A stretch of 64,000 nt of DNA, from NCBI GenBank assembly GCA_040793985.1, contig JBFNJI010000009.1, positions 1-64,000 on the forward strand, read 5' to 3'. Shown in pieces: positions 1 to 7,628 of the stretch. A program made the translations under genes and the position numbers. The DNA comes from Thiodiazotropha sp040793985 (GTDB taxonomy: Bacteria > Pseudomonadota > Gammaproteobacteria > Chromatiales > Chromatiaceae). Every line of letters begins with the position of its first letter. Within the stretch, counting starts at the first letter, position 1. The notes under the pieces are model-generated. The model was not told the origin of the DNA, did no database searches, and saw only the letters and a program-made list of their open reading frames with translations.

Positions 1-56
1 GAACCCCTGTTACCGGCGTGAAAGGCCAGTGTCCTAGGCCTCTAGACGATGGGGAC
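1..56 (-). tRNA. tRNA-Glu (UUC anticodon), 3' end cut by window edge
   Basis: Read on the minus strand from base 56, the sequence begins GTCCCCATCGTCTAGAGGCC and matches bacterial tRNA-Glu: acceptor 5' strand, D arm with TAGAGGCC, and anticodon loop CTTTCAC with TTC at 22-20. The T arm begins with the run of Gs before the window edge. About 20 bases of the 3' side lie outside the window. Confidence 0.93.
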
Positions 57-108
57 AGGTCTCTGCAGGGGATCTGGTTGAGATACCGCATGCAAAAGTG
101 GAGCGCGA

Positions 109-137
109 AATCTACGGTACTTTACCTGCCCTGTCAA
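109..137 (-). promoter_or_regulatory. sigma-70 promoter of tRNA-Glu
   Basis: On the minus strand a perfect TTGACA (132-137) is followed after 17 bases by TAGATT (109-114). The predicted start near base 102 lies about 45 bases upstream of the tRNA. Perfect -35, good -10 and ideal spacing support this. Confidence 0.65.
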
Positions 138-210
138 GGCCTTGCATATGCCATTTTGTCCCGGTTACAGCCTGGAGTTGATCTAAGCCGTCGAATGCCC
201 CGGAAAACCT

Positions 211-2760
211 TCAGGTTTCGAATAGGAGCGCTGTCTGCAGCTCCTCGGGAGAGTGCCGGTTGTACCGGGGGGAACCGACTAGGTAGCCCTGGATATAGTC
301 GCAGCCCTGTTGCTGGAGAAAGGCCAATTGGCCCTCATGCTCCACACCCTCGGCGATGACTTCGATATTGAAGGCATGCGCCAACTGAATCATTGCGCGC
401 ACCAGGCTGGCATCATTGCTGTCCAAAACAACATTGTGCACAAACTCCTTGTCTATTTTGAGCAGATCGAAGGGGAACTGTCGCAGGTGACCCAGAGAGG
501 CCTGACCGGTACCGAAATCATCCAGCGCGATTCTTACCCCAAGGGCCTTGGCCTGCTGCAGAAACCGGTCTGCCTCAGCCAACTCTTGAGTCAGGATGTC
601 TTCCGTTATCTCGAGAATCAGACTGCGGGGGGATATCTTGCTTGCGACCAGGCTCTCCAACAGGTTGCGGCAAAAGATCGGGTCGTTGAGCAGTCTGGCG
701 GAGAGATTGAACGAGATCGAGACATCCTCCGCTCCGCAGCGATGCTCTTTTTGAAACTGCAGCGCCTGTTGCAGGAGCGGATGGAAGAGTGTGCTGATGA
801 GGCCGGTGTCGTTTAGCACCGAGAGGAAATGTTCGGGTGTGAGGGTGCCGCGCTGCGGGTGTTGCCAACGCAGCAGGGCTTCATAGCAGAACAACTCACC
901 ATTGATCGACTCGAGTATCGGCTGGAAATGGTAGCCGAACTGCCCTGCCTCGACCGCCAGGCGGACCTCATTCTCCCGCTGCAGCCCCTCCGCGGCCCGT
1001 GCCGTCATTTCGTTGTTGAAGAATCGGTAGGCGGCACGCCCCTGACGCTTCGCCTCGTACATCGCGGTATCGGCATCGCGAATAAGGTAGTCGGCGGAGA
1101 CGTCGTCCAAGGGCGCCATCGCTATGCCGATGGATGCAGAGACGCGCAGTTCGTGACCCGCCACCACTACCGGCTGCTCTATGGCACGCAGGATCTTTTC
1201 CGCCAGCGGCACCATGTCTTCGCGACTCGAAATCCCCTCGACCAGAATGGCGAACTCATCGCCGCTCAACCGCGCTACGGTGTCTGAACTACGTACCAGG
1301 GAGATCAACCGTTCTGCGATGAGCTTCAACAACTCATCCCCCACAAGATGACCCAGACTGTCGTTCACCTGCTTGAAGCGGTCCAGGTCGAGAAACATGA
1401 GCCCGATCAGGCCATCTCCCCTGAGTGCAATCGCCAATGCATGTTCGAGCCTGTCGTGAAACAGTACCCGGTTGGGCAGCTGGGTCAGGGCATCGTGGTG
1501 GGCGACATGGTCAAGGTGACGTTGACGACTGTGCACCTGTTGCCGCATTTCACTGAAAGCATCGATCAGATCCTGAATCTCACGCAGGTTATTTCTCGCC
1601 GGAAGGTTCGTCTCCATGCCCCCCCTGGCTTCCTGCTTCAACGCTGTCGCGGTATGGCCAATCGGCTGCAACAGATTACGCTTGATGAAATGAAAAGCGA
1701 GAAAGAGCAGCAGCAATCCCAACAGGGCCATGCCCAGAATCGACAATGACAACCGCTTCGCCGTATCGGTAAGTTGCGTGATGCCATCCGCCGATTGGGT
1801 ATCGAGGGTAAGATCTATACCCGAGAATCTTTGACGTATGCGATCGAGCAGCGGGGTGACATTCTCGCGCATCATGTGCAGATCCATGCGCCAGGTTGGC
1901 TTATCCATGAACATGATGACCTGCTGGTAACTCTTCATCCACGATCTGTAGTGGATCTCCATATCGGTCAAGCTGTCCGAGAGAATAAACCCGTGATCGT
2001 TGGCATTGAAATAGCCCTCGAGTTTCTTCAGATGAACAATAAAGCGATCGGAGAAGTCTGTGATATTGAGTCTGTGTCTGGATAGGTCGTTTTCCTGTGT
2101 GGTGGCGAAAAGGCCGAACCGGTTGGCCACCATCAGGCGCAATTCACCGGTTATTCCCAACCACAATCGCTGCAGGGTGGAGAGCTGATTAATCGCATCA
2201 AGTTGCTGCTGCAGAGGAAACCCGACCTCCACCTCCTGGCGTAACAGCTGCAGTTGGCTGAGTATGCCCTTGTTATGGGGGTACATCTCGTCCAGCATCA
2301 GATTCATGGCCGGAAACCAGTCTTCGACATCGCGTCGAACATCGATCAGCCGCTGCACCTCCCGCTCCAGTTGCAGCTTATCCTCGAGCATTCCAACCGC
2401 CAGCCTGCCCTCGTCAGACGGCAGGTTTTTCAAGGCATCAATCAGTTCGATGAGCACCTGTTCCAGGCTATGCAGTGTGTTTTCGGTTGCGGACAGGTCA
2501 TCCCGTATAGGTTCATTGAGGATACGCTGTAGACTGTTTTCCAGTAGATTGAGCTGGGTCTGGGCATCCACCAGGAGGCCAGCCGCAAGGGTACGGGCGG
2601 TAATATTTTCGATCTGTCTTTGACTGGTACTGTTGACGAGACTCCATCCGAGGTAGGCAAAACTGACAAGTGCCACACCGACCAGTATGGAGAAAAGTGT
2701 ATAACGTCCCCGATAGGATTCCAGACCAGGTATCAGGCCTTTGCTGTTCCACATATCCAT
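211..2760 (-). CDS. Membrane GGDEF-EAL protein (c-di-GMP phosphodiesterase likely)
   Basis: This 849-residue inner-membrane protein probably hydrolyses or senses cyclic di-GMP. One membrane segment lies near residues 21-42 and a second near 337-358, enclosing a periplasmic helical sensor region; a HAMP-like linker follows to about 410. The GGDEF domain starts around the HDALTQLPNR motif (422-431), but its signature reads SGDEF (499-503), so cyclase activity is uncertain. The EAL domain keeps EALLR (627-631), a conserved NLS asparagine, DDFGTG and the EGVE glutamate, so phosphodiesterase activity is expected. The start is ATG at 2760, with a second ATG two codons later; neither has a strong ribosome site. 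The gene is monocistronic, between tRNA-Glu and the ECF sigma unit. Confidence 0.92.
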   Translation of the reverse strand: MDMWNSKGLIPGLESYRGRYTLFSILVGVALVSFAYLGWSLVNSTSQRQIENITARTLAAGLLVDAQTQLNLLENSLQRILNEPIRDDLSATENTLHSLEQVLIELIDALKNLPSDEGRLAVGMLEDKLQLEREVQRLIDVRRDVEDWFPAMNLMLDEMYPHNKGILSQLQLLRQEVEVGFPLQQQLDAINQLSTLQRLWLGITGELRLMVANRFGLFATTQENDLSRHRLNITDFSDRFIVHLKKLEGYFNANDHGFILSDSLTDMEIHYRSWMKSYQQVIMFMDKPTWRMDLHMMRENVTPLLDRIRQRFSGIDLTLDTQSADGITQLTDTAKRLSLSILGMALLGLLLLFLAFHFIKRNLLQPIGHTATALKQEARGGMETNLPARNNLREIQDLIDAFSEMRQQVHSRQRHLDHVAHHDALTQLPNRVLFHDRLEHALAIALRGDGLIGLMFLDLDRFKQVNDSLGHLVGDELLKLIAERLISLVRSSDTVARLSGDEFAILVEGISSREDMVPLAEKILRAIEQPVVVAGHELRVSASIGIAMAPLDDVSADYLIRDADTAMYEAKRQGRAAYRFFNNEMTARAAEGLQRENEVRLAVEAGQFGYHFQPILESINGELFCYEALLRWQHPQRGTLTPEHFLSVLNDTGLISTLFHPLLQQALQFQKEHRCGAEDVSISFNLSARLLNDPIFCRNLLESLVASKISPRSLILEITEDILTQELAEADRFLQQAKALGVRIALDDFGTGQASLGHLRQFPFDLLKIDKEFVHNVVLDSNDASLVRAMIQLAHAFNIEVIAEGVEHEGQLAFLQQQGCDYIQGYLVGSPRYNRHSPEELQTALLFET

Positions 2761-3170
2761 TGATTTAGTTCTTAGTTTTTTTATAACAATGCGTTACATA
2801 CAATCCAGTGACGCTTACACATGATTATAAACCTCCTCTCCTGCCGACTTGGAACAACCGACGACAAGAAGCTCATACACCTAGCGTATGCCATTAAAAG
2901 GAGGGCAATACCAAGCTGATTTTATGGAATTAAAGCACGAAGGGGATTTAAAGAGAACCGATACCTGGTGGATCTACCCCATACGGCCGAGCGCGGGGGA
3001 TTCGTGAATTGCAACTTTAAGCATTCCTTAATAACTGAGCGACTGGGATCAACCCCGTCCTATGGGCTGTCTCGGAGTCCAGGATCTGGAGTGCAACGGA
3101 TTCGATCCACAGCTTCGCGCAGGCTGCACAGAGGGACGAAACCGTCCCTCGTGCCGATGCCGGTCTGAGA
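2761..3170. other. Intergenic region with one hairpin
   Basis: No convincing gene is present; short plus-strand frames here lack ribosome sites and family resemblance. A perfect 8-bp hairpin (GAGGGACG / CGTCCCTC, 3131-3150, 4-base loop) lies just downstream of the anti-sigma gene. It has no T tract, so it could be a weak terminator or an mRNA-stabilising stem. Confidence 0.4.
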
Positions 3171-3866
3171 TCAAATCTCCGTCAGACTCCCCTCGAAGAC
3201 GATCTCCGTGCTGGGCTTGTCCTTGGGCAGCTGATTCAACTGTTCAATCGAGACCTTGAAGCGGTTCTCCGAGCCGAGGGCTGTAGGCAGTTCCATCTGC
3301 TCACTGCCATCATGGGGTAAGAGCCCCAGTGGATAAAGATGTCCCTGCTCGTCCTCCATCCACAATTGACAGACTTTACCTGTCGGCATGGGCGTCGGTT
3401 CCACGGCTTTGACCTTGAGAAAACGCTCATGGGCTGGCGCACCCACCAACCAACCGGGTCTTGATTGATCGTTCAATACAACCATGATGCTCTCCATCTC
3501 CACGACCTGCTGCTGCCTTGTGGTCAAGAGAGTCATGCCCAGAACCAACACCAGGCTGGCGGTGGCCATACCGAGATTGCGCCAGAAGCTAAGGCTATTC
3601 CAAAAACCGCTTCTCTCAGGCGGGTTATGTTCGGTCGGCTCGATGCGCCGCGAGATCTGATCCCATACCGCCTTGGGTGGTGTCACCGGATCAACGGTAT
3701 CCAGCATGGGAGCCATACGCTGCTGCCAAGCATCAACCTCGTCCCGTAGCTGCATATCCGTCTGCATACGCCGCTCAAATTCGACGCGCTGCTCTCCCTC
3801 CAGGGTACCTAGTACATACTCACCGGCAAGGATGGTGAGTTCTTCACTTTCTTTGTCAGGCATCAT
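3171..3866 (-). CDS. RskA-type anti-sigma factor
   Basis: This 231-residue single-pass membrane protein is predicted to hold the neighbouring ECF sigma factor inactive. The N-terminal part (about 1-70, with LAGEYVLGTLEGEQR) resembles the zinc-independent anti-sigma domain of the RskA/DUF2337 group. One hydrophobic segment lies near residues 97-115 and a periplasmic RskA C-terminal domain follows. Its ATG overlaps the sigma stop codon (ATGA), indicating translational coupling, the normal arrangement for such pairs. What signal releases the sigma factor cannot be read from the sequence. Confidence 0.88.
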   Translation of the reverse strand: MMPDKESEELTILAGEYVLGTLEGEQRVEFERRMQTDMQLRDEVDAWQQRMAPMLDTVDPVTPPKAVWDQISRRIEPTEHNPPERSGFWNSLSFWRNLGMATASLVLVLGMTLLTTRQQQVVEMESIMVVLNDQSRPGWLVGAPAHERFLKVKAVEPTPMPTGKVCQLWMEDEQGHLYPLGLLPHDGSEQMELPTALGSENRFKVSIEQLNQLPKDKPSTEIVFEGSLTEI

Positions 3867-4447
3867 GATTCAAGGCACCTCCGTAATTGATCCAGACCAC
3901 GACGTATCCATGTCTTGACCGTACCCAGCGGCGTGTCGGTATAGGCCGCCAGTTCATCGTGAGTCAATCCCTTGAAGTAGGCCAAGGCAATAACCTGTCG
4001 CTGCTGCTCCTTCAACGCCTGCAGACATCTCTGCAGGCGCATACCCTCATCACTGCGACTCAGACCATCCAGCGGTAACGGGTCACCATCAACCTGCTCC
4101 TGATGACCCTTGTCATCGCTCTCCAACAGCTCCCGCTTGCGCTTGCGGAGCAGATCCAACGCCTGGTTTCTCGCGATTGCGGACATCCAGGTCAAGGGTG
4201 CCGCCACCTGTGGGCGATAGCTCCCGGCGTTGTTCCATACCTTGATGTAGGCATCCTGCAGACAGTCTTGCGCCCACTCCTCTCTGTTTAATATACGCAG
4301 CACCACGCCATATAGTTTCGCCGAGGTGATGCTGTAGAGTTGGGAAAATGCCCTGCGATCGTTGAGGGCGCAAGCGGCCAACAACTGTTCCAGCTCCTGA
4401 TTGCGTAACTGTATTGCATCTTGTGGATCTCTATTTCCATTCGCCAT
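3863..4447 (-). CDS. ECF RNA polymerase sigma factor (SigK/RpoE-like)
   Basis: This 194-residue protein has sigma region 2 (RAFSQLYSITSAKLYGVVLRI with the DAYIKVW segment) and region 4 (VIALAYFKGLTHDELA followed by the GTVKTWIRRGL helix). The start chosen is ATG at 4447, directly preceded by a G-rich ribosome site. The longer open frame upstream to 4612 lacks family resemblance and is rejected. It overlaps the anti-sigma gene by four bases. Targets are unknown; the serine-hydrolase lipoprotein immediately upstream on the same strand is a possible operon mate or target. Confidence 0.9.
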   Translation of the reverse strand: MANGNRDPQDAIQLRNQELEQLLAACALNDRRAFSQLYSITSAKLYGVVLRILNREEWAQDCLQDAYIKVWNNAGSYRPQVAAPLTWMSAIARNQALDLLRKRKRELLESDDKGHQEQVDGDPLPLDGLSRSDEGMRLQRCLQALKEQQRQVIALAYFKGLTHDELAAYTDTPLGTVKTWIRRGLDQLRRCLES

Positions 4448-4629
4448 GAATCCCCCCCCCGAGGGATGTGAACCAGCCACAAGAGTACTGGCATGGCGGC
4501 ATGGCGGCAAGAGGCTTACCCACCCCAGGATCAACCAATTCGATAGCGTCAACCCCGGCGCACCAGCGATTCCCGAAGTGAAATCGAGGTTACAGCCGCA
4601 TTGTCGTTGCATTGCTTATTACCCCTTTT

Positions 4630-6387
4630 CTAATCCCTGGGCTCTCCCATATAGCCGGAAAACTTCAGACACTGTTTGCCATTTATCTCCACGATCTGCA
4701 CCGTCTCCCCGCCACCACGACCGAATCCCTGTACCACCGCCTCAGTGGCGGATATGGGTTGCAAGGGAACCCTGACCTGATTCTCACTCAGGTGGGGTGC
4801 GCGGTAGTGCAGACAAAGGACGCCATCCTGATCACTCAATTTGAGGTCTTCGATGGAGAACTCTCCATCCGGATTGATTGTTCTGTAACTGCCCAATCGC
4901 TGTTTCCAACTGGCCTGCCACCGATCCGATTCGATTCTGTTGCCCAGCATGATCTCGCTGCCGTTTCGGTCCGCCACCAACACATCCATGCCATTGATCT
5001 CGCGTTCCCGCAGCCGCAATTCACCCAACATCCGGTAGCCTGCCGGCAACTCCCTGATACTTTCCGGAGTAAGTCCCAGGCTACCGTCTTCAAAACGCAC
5101 CAGATCGAGGATACGCTCGATAATGCAGGCGCAGAGCCTGGGCTGCTCCGCATCGACCATCAACAGTCCCAGATCGGTGGCATAACCGCCAGACGGGGTG
5201 TTGAAACCTGACGATCTCTCCTCAGCAATCCGCTGCAGATGCCGTTCCGGGAGGGTCCCCTGAATCGAAGCCGCGATGGTAAGAATCGTGGTCGCCAACT
5301 CTTTTGCAACCCGGTTGCTGCCAGCGCCATTGGCCAACACCGCAATACCCAACCCCTGGTCCGGGAGCAGTGACATCTCCGAACCGAACAAGAGCGTCGT
5401 ACCACCGTGACGGACTCGCTTTCCAATCGAGGAATCCTCTTCTATGAACCAACCGAAACCCGGTAATACCCCCATCGAAACCTGGGCATCCGAGACCTGT
5501 GGCTGCCACATCTGCTCCAACAACACCGTCGGCAGGCCGGGTATACGTTGACCCAGCATGGCGCTGATCAATAGACCAAGCTCCTCGCCAGTGGAGTAGA
5601 GACCCAATGCCGGGGTATCCCGCAGCGGCGGCTGAGGCCGGACAAGGCCATCCATATGGCCGGCTGACAGCCTAGCCTTTTTATCCGCAGACAGGCTAAA
5701 ACCGCTGCTCTCCATTCCCAAAGGAGCAAAAAGCGAGCGCTCGACAAACTCGGTGTAGGCAACACCGGAGCGCTGCTGAATCAGGTGTCCAAGCAGATCG
5801 TAGCCTATATTCGAATAGCTAAAACGTTTTCCGGGACGATAGGCAGCGTATTCGTCGCCGAGCAGCTTCGTCACCTTGGTGAAAGGGGTATCCGTATACA
5901 TGCCCTTGCGCAAGTCGCTGGGTAGGCCACTGCGGTGACTCAGGAGTTGACGCGGTGTCACCGGTGCCGGGGGCTGATGATCGTGATGGCGGATAGAAAA
6001 ACCATCGAGCTGCTCGCTCAACGTCCCATCCAGGTCGATCCTGCCCTCCGCGACAAGCTGCATCACCGCAATCGCAGTTACGGACTTTGTCATCGATCCG
6101 ATCCTGAAAAGGGTACGGCTGTCGACCCGCTCTCTGCTGCGGTTGTCCGCCATGCCGAAACCTTCAAGCCAGATGGGGCCCTGCCCGTCAACCAGGGCGA
6201 TGCTGAGTCCGGGAACAATCTCCTCTTCAATCAGCCGGTCGATCAATTTTTTTACTTCGCTACGCACCGCAGCCATCTCACCCTGCGGAAGCAGAGCATA
6301 TTGATCAGCCTGACGATCGAGGGTAGCGCATGATGAGAGTGCCAGAAGCAGAATCGGCACTGAAATGAGTAGGTGTATCGGCGGCAC
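4630..6387 (-). CDS. Class C beta-lactamase-like serine hydrolase lipoprotein
   Basis: This 585-residue protein starts with GTG at 6387, behind a GAGGTG ribosome site. A lipoprotein signal peptide ends in the lipobox LSSC near residue 19. The serine beta-lactamase/penicillin-binding fold is shown by SMTK (catalytic Ser-x-x-Lys near residue 98), a YSN motif in SYSNIGYD, and HGG before the last strand. Such proteins are often peptidases or esterases of cell-wall or small-molecule substrates rather than true antibiotic-resistance enzymes. About 200 residues after the catalytic domain form a beta-rich C-terminal extension of unclear role. It lies upstream of the ECF sigma gene in the same direction. 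Confidence 0.85.
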   Translation of the reverse strand: MPPIHLLISVPILLLALSSCATLDRQADQYALLPQGEMAAVRSEVKKLIDRLIEEEIVPGLSIALVDGQGPIWLEGFGMADNRSRERVDSRTLFRIGSMTKSVTAIAVMQLVAEGRIDLDGTLSEQLDGFSIRHHDHQPPAPVTPRQLLSHRSGLPSDLRKGMYTDTPFTKVTKLLGDEYAAYRPGKRFSYSNIGYDLLGHLIQQRSGVAYTEFVERSLFAPLGMESSGFSLSADKKARLSAGHMDGLVRPQPPLRDTPALGLYSTGEELGLLISAMLGQRIPGLPTVLLEQMWQPQVSDAQVSMGVLPGFGWFIEEDSSIGKRVRHGGTTLLFGSEMSLLPDQGLGIAVLANGAGSNRVAKELATTILTIAASIQGTLPERHLQRIAEERSSGFNTPSGGYATDLGLLMVDAEQPRLCACIIERILDLVRFEDGSLGLTPESIRELPAGYRMLGELRLREREINGMDVLVADRNGSEIMLGNRIESDRWQASWKQRLGSYRTINPDGEFSIEDLKLSDQDGVLCLHYRAPHLSENQVRVPLQPISATEAVVQGFGRGGGETVQIVEINGKQCLKFSGYMGEPRD

Positions 6388-6704
6388 AATTCACCTCAAC
6401 ATGATGAGATAGGGGTGATGGAGGCAAGCAAGCCTCATCTATCGCATATATACGTCGTCTATTGAGATTTGGATTCAAGCTCGCCAAAGAAATTCAACAT
6501 TTCGCCGCAGACGGGATGTTCCATACCCTGTCGCCGACTCAGCGCCAGCATAAAATCAGCAGGTAACTGTATTTATCATTTTGTTTTATTTCAAAGTGTT
6601 GGGGGTTAAAGTGGGGCTCAGGCAAGTCGCATGCACAGATTACAAAAAGGCGCTTGAAGGCAGCTATCGAGCGGGGCCGCAGCCCCGCTCAATCGGGGCA
6701 TCCA
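6388..6704. other. Intergenic region between small secreted protein and serine hydrolase
   Basis: No coding sequence is supported here. It carries the hairpin listed separately near its right end and otherwise AT-richer sequence that probably holds the promoter of the minus-strand lipoprotein gene. Confidence 0.4.
6669..6690 (-). terminator. Hairpin after the small secreted-protein gene
   Basis: A perfect 9-bp GC-rich stem (GAGCGGGGC / GCCCCGCTC, 4-base loop) lies 15 bases past the stop of the minus-strand gene at 6705. A TTTTT run follows only some 20 bases later, so termination strength is uncertain. Confidence 0.55.
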
Positions 6705-6989
6705 TTACCAGTTGACCGAACTACCGACATCGATCAGGCTGCTTCCGTATCCATCACCATGTCCGGGTTGCAAGCGGCTGTTGCTTTTTACGAATCCCTC
6801 GGAGTAGAGGAACGAGCTACCGTACTGATCACCAATACCCGGCTGTACGGCTGTGGGCAGGGTGTTCGAGTCGGCTGAACCGATATAGAAGTCGTGATCG
6901 TTACCGATAACCCCGAAGACCTCGTCATAAGAAGTTGCGTAAACGTTTGCAGAAAGAATCATGGCTGCTGTGGCAAGTATCATTTTCAT
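6705..6989 (-). CDS. Small secreted protein with duplicated GD-YGSS motif
   Basis: This is a 94-residue protein of no family I recognise. ATG at 6989 is preceded by GAGGA at good spacing. A signal peptide of about 18 residues ends in NVYA, leaving a mature chain of about 75 residues. The C-terminal half carries two imperfect copies of the pattern QPG-x-GD-x-YGSS, about 24 residues apart, suggesting an internal duplication. It has no cysteines in the mature part. The gene stands alone, between the serine hydrolase and a divergent small membrane-protein gene. A periplasmic or extracellular role is inferred from the signal peptide only. Confidence 0.6.
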   Translation of the reverse strand: MKMILATAAMILSANVYATSYDEVFGVIGNDHDFYIGSADSNTLPTAVQPGIGDQYGSSFLYSEGFVKSNSRLQPGHGDGYGSSLIDVGSSVNW

Positions 6990-7296
6990 TTTGGTATTCC
7001 TCGTATATTCAAGATTTAGTGTGTGAAAGAATGCTGCTTTCAAACATCTATACGAGGCTTCTCGGCAATCGGATTCACTCTTTTGCAAGCAGCGATTTCC
7101 CCACCCCTCAACGACTGCCTGCCGAGATCGGTCATTTAAGGTTGAGGCAGCAATATCTCAGATACGCCGCACAGCGACATGGACAGCGCAGTGTAATAAA
7201 ACAGTCATATTTAAGTCATGGATTCGAAATATTGAAGTGGCACTATTTAAGTGTTGAATGATTGAGGGTAAATGCACCCCATACGGAGTATTTACG
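6990..7296. other. Divergent intergenic region
   Basis: Start regions of two divergent small genes face each other here. I see no convincing promoter pair or RNA gene; short open frames crossing it are not supported. Confidence 0.35.
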
Positions 7297-7533
7297 ATGC
7301 GCGGCAACACACACACTTTAAGACCATTTAAGAACCCCTCCTATATCGACTATCTGGTCGGCTGGAAATATCTCTTTGACAGGCACTACAGGGTTCGTGT
7401 CCACCACCGCTGGTCGGACCAACCACGGTTTATCTCCGCTTACGAGATTCTGGCAGGCATAGGCAGTGTCCTGCTCTCCAGCAGCCTGGTAGCGATACTG
7501 CTTTTCATCATCTGGGATGGCTGGTTTATTTAG
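7297..7533 (+). CDS. Small membrane protein, unknown function
   Basis: This is a 78-residue protein with a basic, aromatic N-terminal half (HYRVRVHHRW) and one long hydrophobic helix near its C-terminus (EILAGIGSVLLSSSLVAILL), so it is probably an inner-membrane protein with a cytoplasmic head. ATG at 7297 is chosen because GGAG lies eight bases upstream; an in-frame ATG at 7258 has no ribosome site. It is not similar to any family I recognise. It ends about 50 bases before the convergent pnp terminator. Confidence 0.5.
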   Translation: MRGNTHTLRPFKNPSYIDYLVGWKYLFDRHYRVRVHHRWSDQPRFISAYEILAGIGSVLLSSSLVAILLFIIWDGWFI

Positions 7534-7581
7534 GACTCACACGATGGCTGACAAGCCATAGAAACCATTCTGTGGAGCAAA

Positions 7582-7608
7582 AAAAAGGGGCCTTGTCGGC
7601 CCCTTTTT
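7582..7608 (-). terminator. Rho-independent terminator of pnp operon
   Basis: A GGGGCC / GGCCCC stem with a 5-base loop is flanked by A and T runs on both sides. It lies 20 bases beyond the pnp stop codon and can serve both strands. Confidence 0.85.
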
Positions 7609-7628
7609 CATTGCCTTACGCCGAGCAA

